A DNA stretch of 64,000 nt from Diogma glabrata (GCA_963693315.1 OY856186.1:379905269-379969268); one strand, 5' to 3'. Counted from the first letter of the stretch, positions 1 through 16,242 are shown. Program-made: numbers and translations. Notes: generated by a model from the letters alone, not told the origin.

Positions 1-515
1 TATTAAAATAATTGTGTAAACACAAAATATTTATTTACTTTACGCACAATTTATGTTTAATTTATAAAATTCACCTGATAATCACAAAAACAAATTATCC
101 ACAAATAGTAATATCAAAAAATGGCGTCAAGTTTGTTATTGTTTTATAGGTGCGTGTTTGTATTAGTTTTTGCTGGAAGACGAGTTTATCAAAAATCTCA
201 AATTCATAAAATTGATTTACATCAGAAAAACAAACAAAATCTCTATTTTGAATTAATATTAATATGAAATGCAATTGTTCATAGCATAGATACACAAAAC
301 AGATTTTTTTTCGTTTTTCTTTTATACAAAGAACAAAGTTAATAAAAAGAATAAAAACTTATGAGGGGAAAGTTAATATATTCTTTATTACAAATTTGGA
401 AATTTTTTCGATGTAACAAGTATTTATCTGATATACCTTATTTTCATAAAACAATTATGAATGAAAAATTGAAAGATATTTTATTTTTCATTTTAAATTA
501 TGTTATGTGGTGATA
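1..515 (+). repeat. Left arm of long inverted repeat
   Basis: Reverse complement of about 2655-3168. The match is nearly continuous apart from small indels and a 12-bp gap near the inner edge. It includes an ORF from ATG at 361 whose first residues are duplicated in the right arm on the opposite strand. Confidence 0.85.
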
Positions 516-2180
516 ATTTTAACCAAATAAACATAAACTGTTGCAAAATTATCTACATAGATCAAGTAGTTTCGGTTAATATGTATATTTAATTTGTAAT
601 ATAAAATTTGTTTGATAATTCTGTTTGTCATTCGTGTTTTTATTTAAACTATCCGATGAATCCGATTCTACTTCTACACAAAACTGTCTGATCCCGAAAT
701 CTACCTTTTTCTAGCGGATATATCTTCCGCTGGAGTTATTTGTTTGATTGTGATTTCGGGGTTTTGAAACCAGTTGACCAAGAAAAAGAAATGAACACAG
801 CAATCTATCTATCTTTACAACTTTATTGCTAATTCTTCATGCAAAATATTTAAAACGTTTGAAAATTAAGTACAATAGATTAGTTTAGACTTTAGATCGA
901 ACATTATTTGAATAGGCTCATTTGGAACAATTTTGTTAGTCCCTTAACTCGAATCTGTCATTTTCATTCATCAGTATAGCCGAAAAATTTGTTTTAATTC
1001 TGATTATTTTAATTAAATAAAACTTTGGAATCTATTTTGAAATGCAAAAAAAAAAAACCAAGGTGAAATTTCTACTTTTCAATTCAACTTGAATTATATG
1101 TGGGTAAATTTTCATTTTACTATCGTTTGTTATTGCTTTTATCTGAGGAGAAAGTAATTTGAATGAAAATATAAAAGACCTTTCTGAAATTTTTATTTGT
1201 TACTATTTTCTTGAGTTTAAAAGAATAATGTGAAAAAAGTTAATGTGAAGTTAATAAAAAGTAACTATAGTGATTTATTTCGATTGAAATATTTAAAAAA
1301 ATTTATTTCATGCCTGAAATATTCAAAAATGTAAGTTTTACAATTTGATTTAGTTTTCTTTTCATATTCTGAATTTTATATTTGAGAATACCGACATACG
1401 AAAACTGTGTTAATTATATTATTTTAATTGCAATATGAAGAACCAATTTAATTGGAGAGGAAGAATTATTTACATGAATTGAACACAATATTTTGTTGTT
1501 CGCTTCTAAAGTAATATTTTTGAAAAATTAAACATTTAAAGATTTTTTGTTTGCACATTACGAATAAAATAAATCAATTTCAACAAAAATTACAGTATAC
1601 ATAAACTAAAGTTATTTAAAACATCTAATATGCACAAATTAAATAAAAATTTTTTTGCAATAATTGTAGAATTTTGAAAAAAAAGGTTTGATTTTGTAAT
1701 AATTTTTGAAATACTTTGTATTTCGTTCTGATTTCGTAATATTTTATCGAAAGGCTTATTGGATAGGTTTTTTGATTGTATCATTTTTTCACCAAATTAT
1801 AATAATTTATGATCTGTTATAATTTTTCCGGCAACGTATTAATGTTTCGTGTTAGTTTTTAAAAAAAATTCAAAACAGAGAAAATTTTGATTTGTTATAT
1901 ATGTATTTTCTCGTGAAAAAAATTTCAATCTTTGATTTTGAATCAATTTTTGGAATATTTTTATAATTTTGAAAAATTTTATATTTTGATCTGATTTCGT
2001 AATATTTTCTCGAAACACTTTAAGTTGGGGAGGTTTTTGAGTAATATTAAATAATAAACTATGCAAACAATTGTCTTTTATTTTATTTATTTATTTTATT
2101 TATTTTGTTTTTATTTTTTATCTATCTATAATGTGACTACAAAACCATTCAAAGTAGCCTTCTTGTTCTACCTGAATATT
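516..2180. other. AT-rich interior of the inverted-repeat element
   Basis: No credible gene. Around 1650-2040 there are degenerate copies of a motif (aattttga...tttgattttgtaa) that recurs inverted at 47400-47760. The short ORFs here are by-products of that repeat. Confidence 0.5.
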
Positions 2181-2426
2181 TTATACTTCGTTAACCTGCA
2201 GACCTTCTCTCTGAGAATCAAACCAGTTTTGCCCGTTCTGCCATTCCTCTTCTTCTAGTATTTGAGGTGGATGTATAAATTTTTGAAAAGATGGGGTCAC
2301 TTCTTCGACATAATCATTATCATCATTCGTGGTAGAAGTGATTTGATTTACTTGTGTATTTTTATTTAAAAAATAAATGTCATTACTTTCGCCAGTAAAC
2401 GGTGACGTTGTCGAATCGGCTTCCAT
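2181..2426 (-). CDS. Small acidic hypothetical protein inside the inverted-repeat element
   Basis: This frame begins at an ATG (complement of 2424-2426) and encodes 81 residues starting MEADSTTSPFTGE and ending in a TAA at 2181. It is rich in Asp, Glu, Asn, Thr and Gln, has an EEEEW patch near residue 60, and shows no membrane segment or zinc-binding pattern. The frame stays open nine codons upstream of the ATG, but without another ATG. I do not recognise the family. It lies just inside the right arm of the inverted-repeat element, so it may be an element-encoded exon or a captured host exon. Codon content is less AT-extreme than its surroundings, which mildly favours past coding. Confidence 0.35.
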   Translation of the reverse strand: MEADSTTSPFTGESNDIYFLNKNTQVNQITSTTNDDNDYVEEVTPSFQKFIHPPQILEEEEWQNGQNWFDSQREGLQVNEV

Positions 2427-2654
2427 ATTGAAAACAAATATGAATGAATAAAACAAAATTATTTTATGTACAAATTAATTGAAACTAATATAAATATTTC
2501 AATACGCAATTGCAGAATATATGCTATTATACGAAATTTTTCAAATTTAAAAGTAGGCAACCGCCATTTAAATATCACTAATACAAACATATTTCACATC
2601 AAAGTTTGTTTTTTGTTCTTTTCAGACCCGAATTTATAAATTTATTTAGAAAAG

Positions 2655-3168
2655 TCAAAAGAAAACCACATAAGATGAGAAATAAAATATCTTTCAATTT
2701 TTCATTCATAATTTTTTTATGAAAATAAGGTGTATCAGATAAATACTTGTTACATCGAAAAAATTTCCAAATTTGTAATAAAGAATATATTAACTTTCCC
2801 CTCATAAGTTTTTATTCTTTTTATTAACTTTGTTCTTTGTATAAAAGAAAAACGAAAAAAAATCTGTTTTGTGTATCTATGCTATGAACAATTGCATTTC
2901 ATATTAATATTAATTCAAAATAGAGATTTTGTTTGTTTTTCTGATGTAAATCAATTTTATGAATTTGAGATTTTTAATAAACTCGTCTTCCAGCAAAAAT
3001 TAATACAAACACACACACCTATAAAACAATAACAAACTTGGCGCCATTTTTGATATTACTATTTGTGGATAGTTTTTTTGTGATTATTAGGTGAATTTTA
3101 TAAATTAAACATAAATTCTGCGTAAAGTAAATAAATATTTTGTGTTTATACAATTATCTTAATATAAA
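2655..3168 (-). repeat. Right arm of long inverted repeat
   Basis: Reverse complement of 1-515. The similarity fades after about 3168, which probably marks the outer end of the element. The 68-codon frame at 2599-2805 on the minus strand starts inside this arm. Confidence 0.85.
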
Positions 3169-3421
3169 TTCAAACCGAAATGAAAATCATGCGGTTTGTC
3201 CGTTCTTTCAGCCAAGTTAAAAATTGTTGACCGTTTTCTTATAAAATAATCAAATTTGTAAAAACTATTATCAAAATAGTACTAAAATAATAATAAAATA
3301 AATATGTTATGGAAATTCTTACCATATTTTTGGAACTTTATATAAAATAATTTTATTTGGAATTGGGGCGATTCAACTAACAATATCATTTATTATTTGT
3401 CGGTCACAGAATAGAATTGTT

Positions 3422-3910
3422 ATGAATTCGAGTAATAATTTTAAACGAGATCTTGTGTTAGTAAATTTAGTCTCCGAAATAATTTCGCAAGAATTTATTA
3501 GTGCACATAAATATGGTGTTTGTCTTCCAACTAACTTAATATTGTGGAACACATTAAAACAATATAACTTAGAATCAAAATTAGTTGTTGGACAACTTCA
3601 ATATACTAAAAACAATAATGTTATTAAAATTGGTGTACACTTCTGGAACGAATTTAATAATAAGTTAGTAGATCCGACAAAAAAAATTACAGAATTTTAT
3701 AATGGAGAAACTAAAAACGGAATTTATACATATTTACCTAATCAACAGCAGCCATCCAATATGGAGGACCTACTCATGCTTAAAATTTACAACCAATGTT
3801 TAGAAGGCAATTCAAATATTTACTGGAATAATGCACCAAAATGTTTAAAAGAACTAAAATATCAAATTGAGTGTAGAATAAATTCTGTAATAGGAAAAAT
3901 ATTTAATTAG
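3422..3910 (+). CDS. Hypothetical 162-aa protein with transglutaminase/papain-like Cys-His-Asp layout
   Basis: An uninterrupted frame runs from ATG 3422 to TAG at 3908-3910. Cys34 lies in GVCLPTNLILWN at the start of a predicted helix, His73 in IKIGVHFWNEF, and Asp84 in KLVDPT. This order and spacing resemble the catalytic triad of small transglutaminase-like cysteine peptidase folds; that is inference, and I do not recognise a close family. There is no signal peptide. The frame is open upstream to 3302 with no ATG, and a possible splice acceptor (tcacag) precedes the start by about a dozen bases, so an upstream exon is possible. An AATAAA about 135 bp downstream could serve polyadenylation. 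It lies just outside the inverted-repeat element. Absence of stops over 162 codons in very AT-rich DNA supports real coding. Confidence 0.6.
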   Translation: MNSSNNFKRDLVLVNLVSEIISQEFISAHKYGVCLPTNLILWNTLKQYNLESKLVVGQLQYTKNNNVIKIGVHFWNEFNNKLVDPTKKITEFYNGETKNGIYTYLPNQQQPSNMEDLLMLKIYNQCLEGNSNIYWNNAPKCLKELKYQIECRINSVIGKIFN

Positions 3911-4196
3911 TTAGAAGGAACGTGATCAAGATGTATAAAATGGATTGAAAAAAGTTATTACAACCTAAATCAATCTGAATTATGTTAAATTAACATAAAA
4001 CTATCTGTGAAATTTTTTCAAATTTATACGTAATTAGGAACAAATAAACTAAATATCTAAACGAAATAACAATAGTTTGTTTTATTCTCCAAAGCTACAA
4101 TTTACTTCTTGAAAATCTGTTTGTTTACATATTGCGAATCAAATAAATCAATTTCAACAAAAATTCTTCAAAATATTTGTATTTTTTTTCTTAAAT

Positions 4197-4390
4197 TGCA
4201 AATTATGTGTTATCAAAGATATTGAACCGTAGAAATTTTCAACTTAAACGAATTTTATAAAGAAATTCGTTCAAAAGTAACCTTAAAAAATTAAGGAACA
4301 CAGAAATAAAAGATACTTAAAACACCAATTATGCAGGATTTAACATTAAATAGAAAAGCGACAAAAACTTACAATGAGTCTTTGACAAAA
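4197..4390 (+). repeat. Direct repeat, copy 1 (~190 bp)
   Basis: Matches 5082-5270 in the same orientation, from attatgtgttatcaaagat through caatgagtctttga, with scattered substitutions and small indels. Confidence 0.8.
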
Positions 4391-5081
4391 CTTGAAAAAA
4401 GGATTCAATGTTCCTATAAAACTTTACATAAAATATAATTGTTTTTTTTTTGTTAAAAAAACTCAAAATAAGTTTATTTTAAATTATCGAAATAAAAATA
4501 TAACAATCTTATTTATGTAGTAATAAGGAAACAAGATATTACAGTTTTAATAGTTATAATTTAGTATAGTTTTAAGTCCATATTGATAATATAGTTTTTT
4601 AACAAAATAATTCTAGATCAGTTTTTAACGAAAATCATTAAAACGGATATCTATTTTTGTTTACAAATTTCCAATCAAATAAATCAATGAAAATTCTGCA
4701 AGAAATATTTTTTATTTCTTTTCTTACATGTGTTAAACCCAAATAAAATATAGTTTATTTTGATATACAAAAGAAAAAACTCAAAATAAATTTATTTGAG
4801 ATATACGAAATAAAAAATTAGATTAAACTAAAAATATCATTATCAAAACTAAATTCATATAATATTTTGAAAAATTAAAATAAAACAACAAATGCATGGA
4901 CGTTAATTTAAGTAACAGATAAAATTCAAAATAAATTTATTTGAAATAATCGAAATCAAGTTATTTGATTCAAATAAAAAACTTTGTTTTTTGTTTTATT
5001 CATTTCCTCTAGAAACAAATACAAACTATATACTTTCATTTAAAGATTTAACATTTTCTTTTTGTTTACAAACTTAAATTG

Positions 5082-5270
5082 CAGATTATGTGTTATCAAA
5101 GATATTGAAACGAAAAAATTTTATAACTTAAACGAATTTTAAGAAAAAATTCGTTCAAAGAAACCTTAAAAATTAAGGAATACAGAAATAAAAGATACTT
5201 AAAACACCAATTGTGCAGGGTTTAACATTAAATAGAAAAAGCGACAAAAATTTACAATGAGTCTTTGAAC
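5082..5270 (+). repeat. Direct repeat, copy 2 (~190 bp)
   Basis: Partner of 4197-4390, about 885 bp downstream in the same orientation. Confidence 0.8.
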
Positions 5271-5834
5271 ACAGAAATAAAAGAAATTCACAAATAAATA
5301 AAAAAGAATCTCTTTTAATTTAAATACATTATAAATAAAATGTATATTAAACAGAAATATAATAAATAAAAAAATAAATAACTCGTAAATTTTTTTAAAA
5401 ATTAAATTAAGATCAGTTTTAACGAAAATTAATGGTTTTTTAAGTTTAAAATGAATAAATTTAATTCAAGTAACTTTTCACTGCACATATGCATTAATTA
5501 TGTATCTCTAAATTTAAGTTTTCGAATTTTCTTATATATCTAATTTAGGTAATAAAAACCAATTTCCTAATAGAGGAGTGTTTTGAAATGTATTAAAATA
5601 AACTAATTAACCCTCAAAACAAATTACCAATCAAATAAATCAATAAAAATTATTTTGTAAATTGTGTGTTAAACCAAAATTAAGCATAAAATATAATTTT
5701 TTGTTAAACAAAAAGATAAAAATTTGAGAGAAACGAAACGAAATATTTAAATTTGTAGGAATAAAATTTTTTATCAAAGCAGCCTTTTCAAAATTTCATT
5801 AGCCATTTCATTAACTATTAGAAATAGTTGTTAT

Positions 5835-5985
5835 TTTGTTGTCATAGTTTTACAATAATTCCAAATTTCATTATCCAATGAAACGGTTTGTCAGGTTTTG
5901 TTGTCATAGTAACATACAATAATTCAAAATATCATAATCCAATGAGAATCAACTTATTTTTTTTGTTGTCATAGTTAAAAGCCGC
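5835..5985 (+). repeat. Three degenerate tandem units with TTGTTGTCATAG
   Basis: The motif ttgttgtcatagt occurs three times at roughly 65-75 bp spacing, each of the first two followed by caataattc(c)aaa and a run ending in ccaatga. Confidence 0.65.
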
Positions 5986-6021
5986 TTGATTTTCTGTCTA
6001 CTGTCTGTACTACTACTACTA

Positions 6022-9598
<3,577 letters not shown>

Positions 9599-9599
9599 G

Positions 9600-10830
9600 T
9601 GTACTACTGGTTTAAATCTATGTAGACTTTCAGCATTCTAAATATTTTCAATGTCAAGTTGAGTAATTTAATTGATTAACAACCACTTGATTTAATGTCT
9701 ATACTGTCTGGATCAATCATCTAGCTCAAGTACAACATTTTCCAGGTCAAAAAAATCAAAAATCACATCATTACCAAAGCTAGCTCTTATTTAATGGCAA
9801 TGCACAATTTAATACTTGATTTAATGTCTACTGTCTCTTGTAAAAGAAATAAAATATATGAAAAACCTACAAAAAAACTTCTTCTTCTCAAATTTTCCAT
9901 TTCAAAAAGACGAACAAAGTTACTTCATGTTTTTAAATATGTATAATCTTATTTTTAGCATTCTAAATATTTTCAATGTTTTGTAAGTTATCTAGTTAAC
10001 AACCAGTTAATTTTCTGTCTACTGTCTCTGGGTCAACCATGCATATTTTATAGGAAAAATAATATAATGTTAAAAAAAAAAAAATAACATTCAACAATTA
10101 AAACAATAAATATTAATTTTCACCTTTTGAAATATGATAGAAAAAAGAAAACCAATAGATAATCTCAATCGAATTTTATTTTGCTACGAACCTGCTTAAA
10201 AAACTTGTATCATTGCATAAATTCAAAGAAAAAAAGTTGATTAAACATCTAACACGATTTTTGTATGTAAGGAAACTGGAAAATATTTGTTTTGTGTTCA
10301 CTCTTCTTTCAGCAGTTTAAATATTTTCAGTGTCAAGTTGAGTAATTTAATTGATTAACAACCACTTGATTTAATGCCTACTGTCTCTGGGTCAATCATC
10401 TAGCTCAAGTACAACATTTTCCAGGTCAAAAAAATCAAAAATCATAGACGACGTTATCTCATGTTTTTATATATGTATACTCTTATTTCAGCATTCTAAA
10501 TATTTTCAGTGTCAAGTTATGCCAGTTATCTAGTTAACTACCACTTGATTTAATGTCTACTGTCTCTGGGTCAATCATCTAGCTCAAGTACAACATATTC
10601 CAGGTCAAAAAAATCAAAAATCATAGACGACGTTATCTCATGTTTTTATATATGTATACTCTTATTTCAGCATTCTAAATATTTTCAGTGTCAAGTTATG
10701 CCAGTTATCTAGTTAACTACCACTTGATTTAATGTCTACTGTCTCTGGGCCAATCATCTAGCTCAAGTACAACATTTTCCAGGTCAAAAAAAATCAAAAA
10801 TCATATCATTACCAAAGCTAACTCTTATTT
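9600..10830 (+). repeat. Satellite-like tandem array, ~179-bp unit
   Basis: Units share tttcagcattctaaatattt, cacttgatttaatgtctact and tctagctcaagtacaacat. The last two full units (starting 10441 and 10620) are nearly identical at 179 bp spacing, while earlier ones (from about 9630, 9950 and 10310) are more diverged. A partial unit lies left of the 6022 element. Confidence 0.85.
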
Positions 10831-13454
10831 AATGCTAATAATCAAATTACAACAACAATTACAAAAGATTAAAACAATTATTGCAATTTAAGTCTAGACC
10901 AATTATATATGCGTGAAATATAGGGGTTTTTTGGTTCTCATCCCACAGTATACGTTAACCTACTAACCTGTATTTTTATTTATGAAAGACTATCTATAAA
11001 CAAAAAATAATCAATATTAAAAGGGGTCAAGTCAAAACGTTGTTGAATCTTCGTGAAATTGCTCATATATTTTATGTTTGTTGAAATGAATTATTTTAAT
11101 TTAAAGGACAGAATCGATAAAAAATTAGCAAATTATTAGTGAATTTCTTTAATTTTAAATATTTTTATTTTTAGAGTCAAAATTGAAATATTCTGTCGTT
11201 ACAAAACGTTCAAAGAAAGGTCCCTGATGACGCAAAATACGTAAGGAGCGAAGGCCATCTCCACCCTTACATCAACTAAAATTATCATATTCTAATTTTA
11301 AAAAACATAGTTTCTCCCCTTGTTTGACGGTCACCCAACGCCTCCCGCCACATAATTCACAGAAACAAATAATTCATATCATTCGCTTAAAATAAAAAAA
11401 ATATAAATGCAGATTATTTGAATGATTAGTATTAGGAACTTAATTGTGACATGTCAATTGAAATAATAGTTCGATGAATAAACTCAATTTTTTTTTACTA
11501 CAATATTTTCCGTGATATATTTGTGGTTTAATCACATCATCATAGTTATAATTATCAATACTATATTGATTTTGTTGTGCTGTTTCTTATGTAAATGATT
11601 TAAATTAAAATTATAATAATTTGTAGCCAAATTGTTACACCAAAACCCTGTTATTGTTGAATAAATTTTGTAAATAAATGAATTGTTACACCAAAACCAG
11701 GATTGTTCAATAAATTGTGTAATGCAAATAAATAAAATGTTACACCCAAAAAAATACGAATATCATTGCACCAAAATAAACAGGTGATTGTTGAAAATTT
11801 GCGCAATTACTGAATTTGGAAAATTTGTGTAACTACGAAAATTATTGTATTAAAATAATCAGATGATTGATTGTTGAAAATTATGATTACTACGAAAATT
11901 TTTGCACCAAAATAAACAGGCGATTGTAGAGCAAATGAGTAAATAGGGATATATTTATCCAGAGTTGGTGAAATAACTTTGATCGCCGTTATTGATGTTA
12001 CTGTTGTGAAAAACCGTTTCCAAAACCAGTTATATTTGATTAATTAATTAAAAAAATTCTACTCACTGTTGATGATAATTTTGATGAAATAAACTTATTA
12101 ATTATATGTCAATGGGAGTTTCATCTAAAAACAAATATGCGGTTGAGCTTCAACCAAAATATTGATATAAAGTATGATTCTTTTATCTACTAAATTCAAG
12201 TTCATATAGCAAAATATATCTACTACTTTTTTCTTGTTATGTTCTCATTAAACTATGTCAACAAACATCAAACAAAAATAAACGAACTTTATTCTTGTAA
12301 TTCAATAGAATATAGTCTTATTTAAAAATAAATGTTTAACAACATCGAGAACATTTGTTTGGGCATCTAGATATTGATGACGATGATGATGATGTCGAAT
12401 GCGTGGCTATTTTTCAAAACCTTTCAATATTCATTACCTATTACATCGTCAAAGACATACAGTCAAATATCGAGGTTTAATTTGCTATCCAACACATATT
12501 TTTTTTCTACAATAAAATAAAAATTTGCAATCGAAATTTACGTGGTCGTGTAAACTCATAGTTTAAAGAAATAAATGCGACCCGCACTAATCTAGGGAAG
12601 TGCAAGCTGAGTAATGACATTCACAATAACAATATAATACTTAAAATAAAAACGATGAATACCAAATACGATGTAATTGAACTCCGTGGGATGATTTTCA
12701 TTTTCTTCAACAATGGCATTAAATTAAAATTGAATACAAATTTTATTTAGTTTTTATTGGTTTATTTTTATTGGTAAGCATTTTTAATCATCTTAGTTTG
12801 AATTTTAAATCTGTACAGTTATTGTTCCGCTTTAATCCCATAATCGTTCTATTTCTAAAGATCATGTATGTAATATGAGCTTAAATTTTATCAAGCTTTC
12901 TTAAGGCTTACAGTTTTTATAAGGTTTATTTTACGAAGATTTTAAGAGAATAGTTTTAATTCAAGTGCAGTAAACTGCAGTACTTAAAATGATTTTTTCT
13001 ATAAATATCGATTTTGGCAGTTTTCGAGCTAAACAACATATCTGTTCTATTATTGGTAAATATATTATACTTAATGTTAATATAACATATCTTAAAATTT
13101 CCAAAAATATTGATAGTTTGGGCTTACTAATTTTAAGTAGTAATAATCACACATTAAGTAAATAAGTACTAAAACTCAAATTTATTAGTTTTATCTTTAA
13201 ATTAAATCACAGTGATATAACCTGATTTAAATATTTCATTATTTAAAGCTGATACCAGCAGTTTTTTCTCAATTTCTCAACGTTTTTGTTCATAACTATT
13301 ATAAATAAGTGAAAAAAGTGTCCGTCTGTCTAACATTGTTACTTTGAGTTTATGACTATGTGGATTGTTGATACCTATATGTGAGACCAAAAGATTAACC
13401 AGTGTATAAAAATCGTTAAGGATGTCAAAAGAATGATATCCATACATTTTGTAA
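10831..13454. other. AT-rich non-coding region
   Basis: No gene seen. A slightly GC-richer patch at 11210-11350 has no sustained frame. Degenerate tandem units occupy 11630-11945. Confidence 0.5.
11630..11945 (+). repeat. Degenerate tandem repeat with caccaaaa core
   Basis: About five units of roughly 55-70 bp, each with (t)tgcaccaaaataaacagg or ttacaccaaaacc followed by attgttgaa and an attacgaaaatt-like segment. Confidence 0.65.
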
Positions 13455-13550
13455 TTAATGTTTTTCTATTGCCAGTAGTATGAAATATCTCATTTGTAAA
13501 TAGTAGGATTGGAGCACGCGAGGTTGTCACAACCGTACATCCAAAGTAAA
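13455..13550 (+). repeat. Dispersed repeat family S, partial copy
   Basis: Shares ctattgccagt.gtatg..atatctca and gagcacgcg.ggttgtcac with fuller copies at 21330 and 30770, ending in an A-rich stretch. SINE- or MITE-like; no clear Pol III boxes. Confidence 0.6.
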
Positions 13551-15051
13551 ATAAAAAATTTACAAGTCAACCAAAACTTATTGCTCCTTATTGAATGACT
13601 TTAATTGAATTATTCGATAATTCAAAGATAAAAAAAAAGAATAATTGACAAGGAATAGAAAGTGAATTTTATTTCATATTTTTGTACAATTAAATCAGTT
13701 TAACCTCAATTTCCATTCATGAGATTTTGTTGTTTGGTAATTTGAACAATAAATGACCTATATCAAAGACATCTTAGTTTTCCAAAACGAAAAGCAATCA
13801 ATTAATGTTTTTCACATTAAAGAATTTAATTTATAATGAAATCATAATTTGCCTTTGGATTTTTATTGTTCGGAGAGAAACATGCGCATTAGTTTGAATT
13901 TATTGGTTTTTAGGGTTCTGTAGTCTGTACTTCAAAAAAATAAAAACGGCATTGTCTATTTGGTGTCCGTTCAAATTTCTACACAATCGATTTTCTCATA
14001 TAAGTGCCATACACTTGAAACTTTCTACAGTTAAAAAATATATTTGTTCAGGCCTACTAAAAACTAAACAATTGCAAATATTTGTTTTTGTCTATATTTT
14101 ATCGACATAGATAAAGAGATAGTTAAACAAAAGTTTATTTTAAAGAAATCGAGTTAGCTTAGAAAATCGAAAAAAATCAAAATGTTTCAAAAACAAATTT
14201 TAAATGAATTATCAAATTTTTAGTTATTAAAGTATTACCAAAAACGTCCTAATCCCAAAAGCTAAGGCACGGGTTTTTGCACAGGTCTGGTCCCTTGGCT
14301 TTTTCTTACCCAGGTAATGTTTGAAACGAATTCCTACCCTGAAGACAAGGCAAAGACAAAAGCGATTCGTGAAAATCCTATATAAAAATCATTTTGACGT
14401 TCAAACTATTCCTCTGGAAACATCCCAGAACTTCTAAAAACGCCATATTTTCCCGAAAATCATCTCACCGAAATCTGTTGGATCGTGTAGTGTTCAACTG
14501 CCCCTAGAATCTAAATGTATGAATTTTGCATAAGCCAACCAAAGACAGAAAAGAGCGAGTTGAAATTCCGTTCCCTTCATATCATTTCGACAGTGATAGT
14601 AATCAGGTATCCAATACAAAAAACAGTGTCCTGTAACTACACACATACATACATACTAATATTTCGACTAATTGGTACCAGTTGGTTAGACTTTAATAAG
14701 GTCTAGTTCAGTCCAGATCTGGTGGCTATCAATCATGTGATGCTATGCTGGCATTTGTGCTTGCATGTGCTTCTTTTTTAAGCTGCAACTTTTTAAGTAT
14801 TTTTTATGCCGGCAATGTTTGGTGGCCCAAGTAAGTAAAAAAGAATTAAATTTAGATTTTTCCAAAAAAAAGCAGACATGCGCATATCCATATAAAGGCT
14901 GGAAACAGGTATTTTGCACTTTTCCCATTTCACTTTAGTTAAAACAGTCACTTGTCAAACGAACTTCTAACGAAGGCTTAAGTTCACTTACCGGTAGAAA
15001 TTTACCTAAAAGTTGCACTGTAGGGAGGAAAGTAAGGAGTAGTCATAAGCT
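13551..15051. other. AT-rich non-coding region
   Basis: Nothing recognised. The short ORFs at 14515-14706 and 14743-14928 have no recognisable motifs. Confidence 0.5.
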
Positions 15052-16206
15052 GAATTGAATGAATTAAATGAATTGAATGAATTGAATGAATTGAATGAAT
15101 TGAACGAATTGAATGAATTGAATGAATTGAATGAATTGAATGAATTGAATGAATTGAATGAATTGAATGAATTGAATGAATTGAATGAATTGAATGAATT
15201 GAATGAATTGAATGAATTGAATGAATTGAATGAATTGAATGAATTGAATGAATTGAATGAATTGAATGAATTGAATGAATTGAATGAATTGAATGAATTG
15301 AATGAATTGAATGAATTGAATGAATTGAATGAATTGAATGAATTGAATGAATTGAATGAATTGAATGAATTGAATGAATTGAATGAATTGAATGAATTGA
15401 ATGAATTGAATGAATTGAATGAATTGAATGAATTGAATGAATTGAATGAATTGAATGAATTGAATGAATTGAATGAATTGAATGAATTGAATGAATTGAA
15501 TGAATTGAATGAATTGAATGAATTGAATGAATTGAATGAATTGAATGAATTGAATGAATTGAATGAATTGAATGAATTGAATGAATTGAATGAATTGAAT
15601 GAATTGAATGAATTGAATGAATTGAATGAATTGAATGAATTGAATGAATTGAATGAATTGAATGAATTGAATGAATTGAATGAATTGAATTAATTGAATT
15701 AATTGAATGAATTGAATTAATTGAATGCATTGAATGAATTGAATGAATTGAATGAATTGAATGAATTGAATGAATTGAATGAATTGAATGAATTGAATGA
15801 ATTGAATGAATTGAATGAATTGAATGAATGAATGAATTGAATGAATTGAATGAATTGAATGAATTGAATGAATTGAATGAATTGAATGAATTGAATGAAT
15901 TGAATGAATTGAATGAATTGAATGAATTGAATGAATTGAATGAATTGAATGAATTGAATGAATTGAATGAATTGAATGAATTGAATGAATTGAATGAATT
16001 GAATGAATTGAATGAATTGAATGAATTGAATGAATTGAATGAATTGAATGAATTGAATGAATTGAATGAATTGAATGAATTGAATGAATTGAATGAATTG
16101 AATGAATTGAATGAATTGAATGAATTGAATGAATTGACTGAATTGAATGAATTGAATGAATCGAATGAATTGAATGAATTGAATGAATTGAATGAATTGA
16201 ATGAAT
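15052..16206 (+). repeat. 9-bp minisatellite (AATGAATTG)n
   Basis: More than 120 units with rare substitutions. The phase slips at about 15822-15832, where a short GAAT run splits it into two blocks. Because neither strand of the unit contains a stop in several frames, it yields long artificial ORFs of (Asn-Glu-Leu)n on one strand and (Ile-His-Ser)n or (Phe-Ile-Gln)n on the other. I do not call these genes. Confidence 0.97.
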
Positions 16207-16209
16207 ATC

Positions 16210-16242
16210 CAAACTAGAGAATATTGATATATTCTCTAGTTT
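16210..16242. repeat. Perfect short palindrome abutting the minisatellite
   Basis: AAACTAGAGAATAT and its complement ATATTCTCTAGTTT flank a four-base TGAT loop immediately after the last minisatellite unit. Confidence 0.9.

Larger units (their letters stand above)
1..3168. mobile_element. Element with ~510-bp inverted repeats (left end beyond window)
   Basis: Bases 1-515 and about 2655-3168 are inverted copies of each other with few substitutions and short indels; for example the block around 361-480 reappears reversed at 2680-2805. The arms enclose about 2.1 kb. Each arm carries the same short reading frame beginning MRGKLIYSLLQIWKFF and reading inward. The interior holds a small acidic ORF (2181-2426) and degenerate repeats related to those at 47400-47760. 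No transposase motif is recognisable. Because the left arm runs off the window, the true end and any target duplication cannot be defined. A non-autonomous DNA transposon with long TIRs is the simplest reading; an inverted duplication is the alternative. Confidence 0.7.
3911..6021. other. AT-rich non-coding region with internal duplications
   Basis: No gene seen. It contains a direct repeat pair (4197-4390 and 5082-5270), recurring short motifs such as caatcaaataaatcaat (about 4140, 4675, 5625) and three units beginning TTGTTGTCATAG at about 5835-5985. Confidence 0.6.

Noticed and set aside
9600..10830. CRISPR-like array
   Set aside because: Units are contiguous 179-bp repeats with no short repeat/unique spacer structure, and the DNA is eukaryotic.
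15002..16217. Long ORFs encoding (IHS)n, (FIQ)n and (NEL)n
   Set aside because: Artefacts of the 9-bp minisatellite on both strands; the start and end positions follow phase slips, not gene signals.
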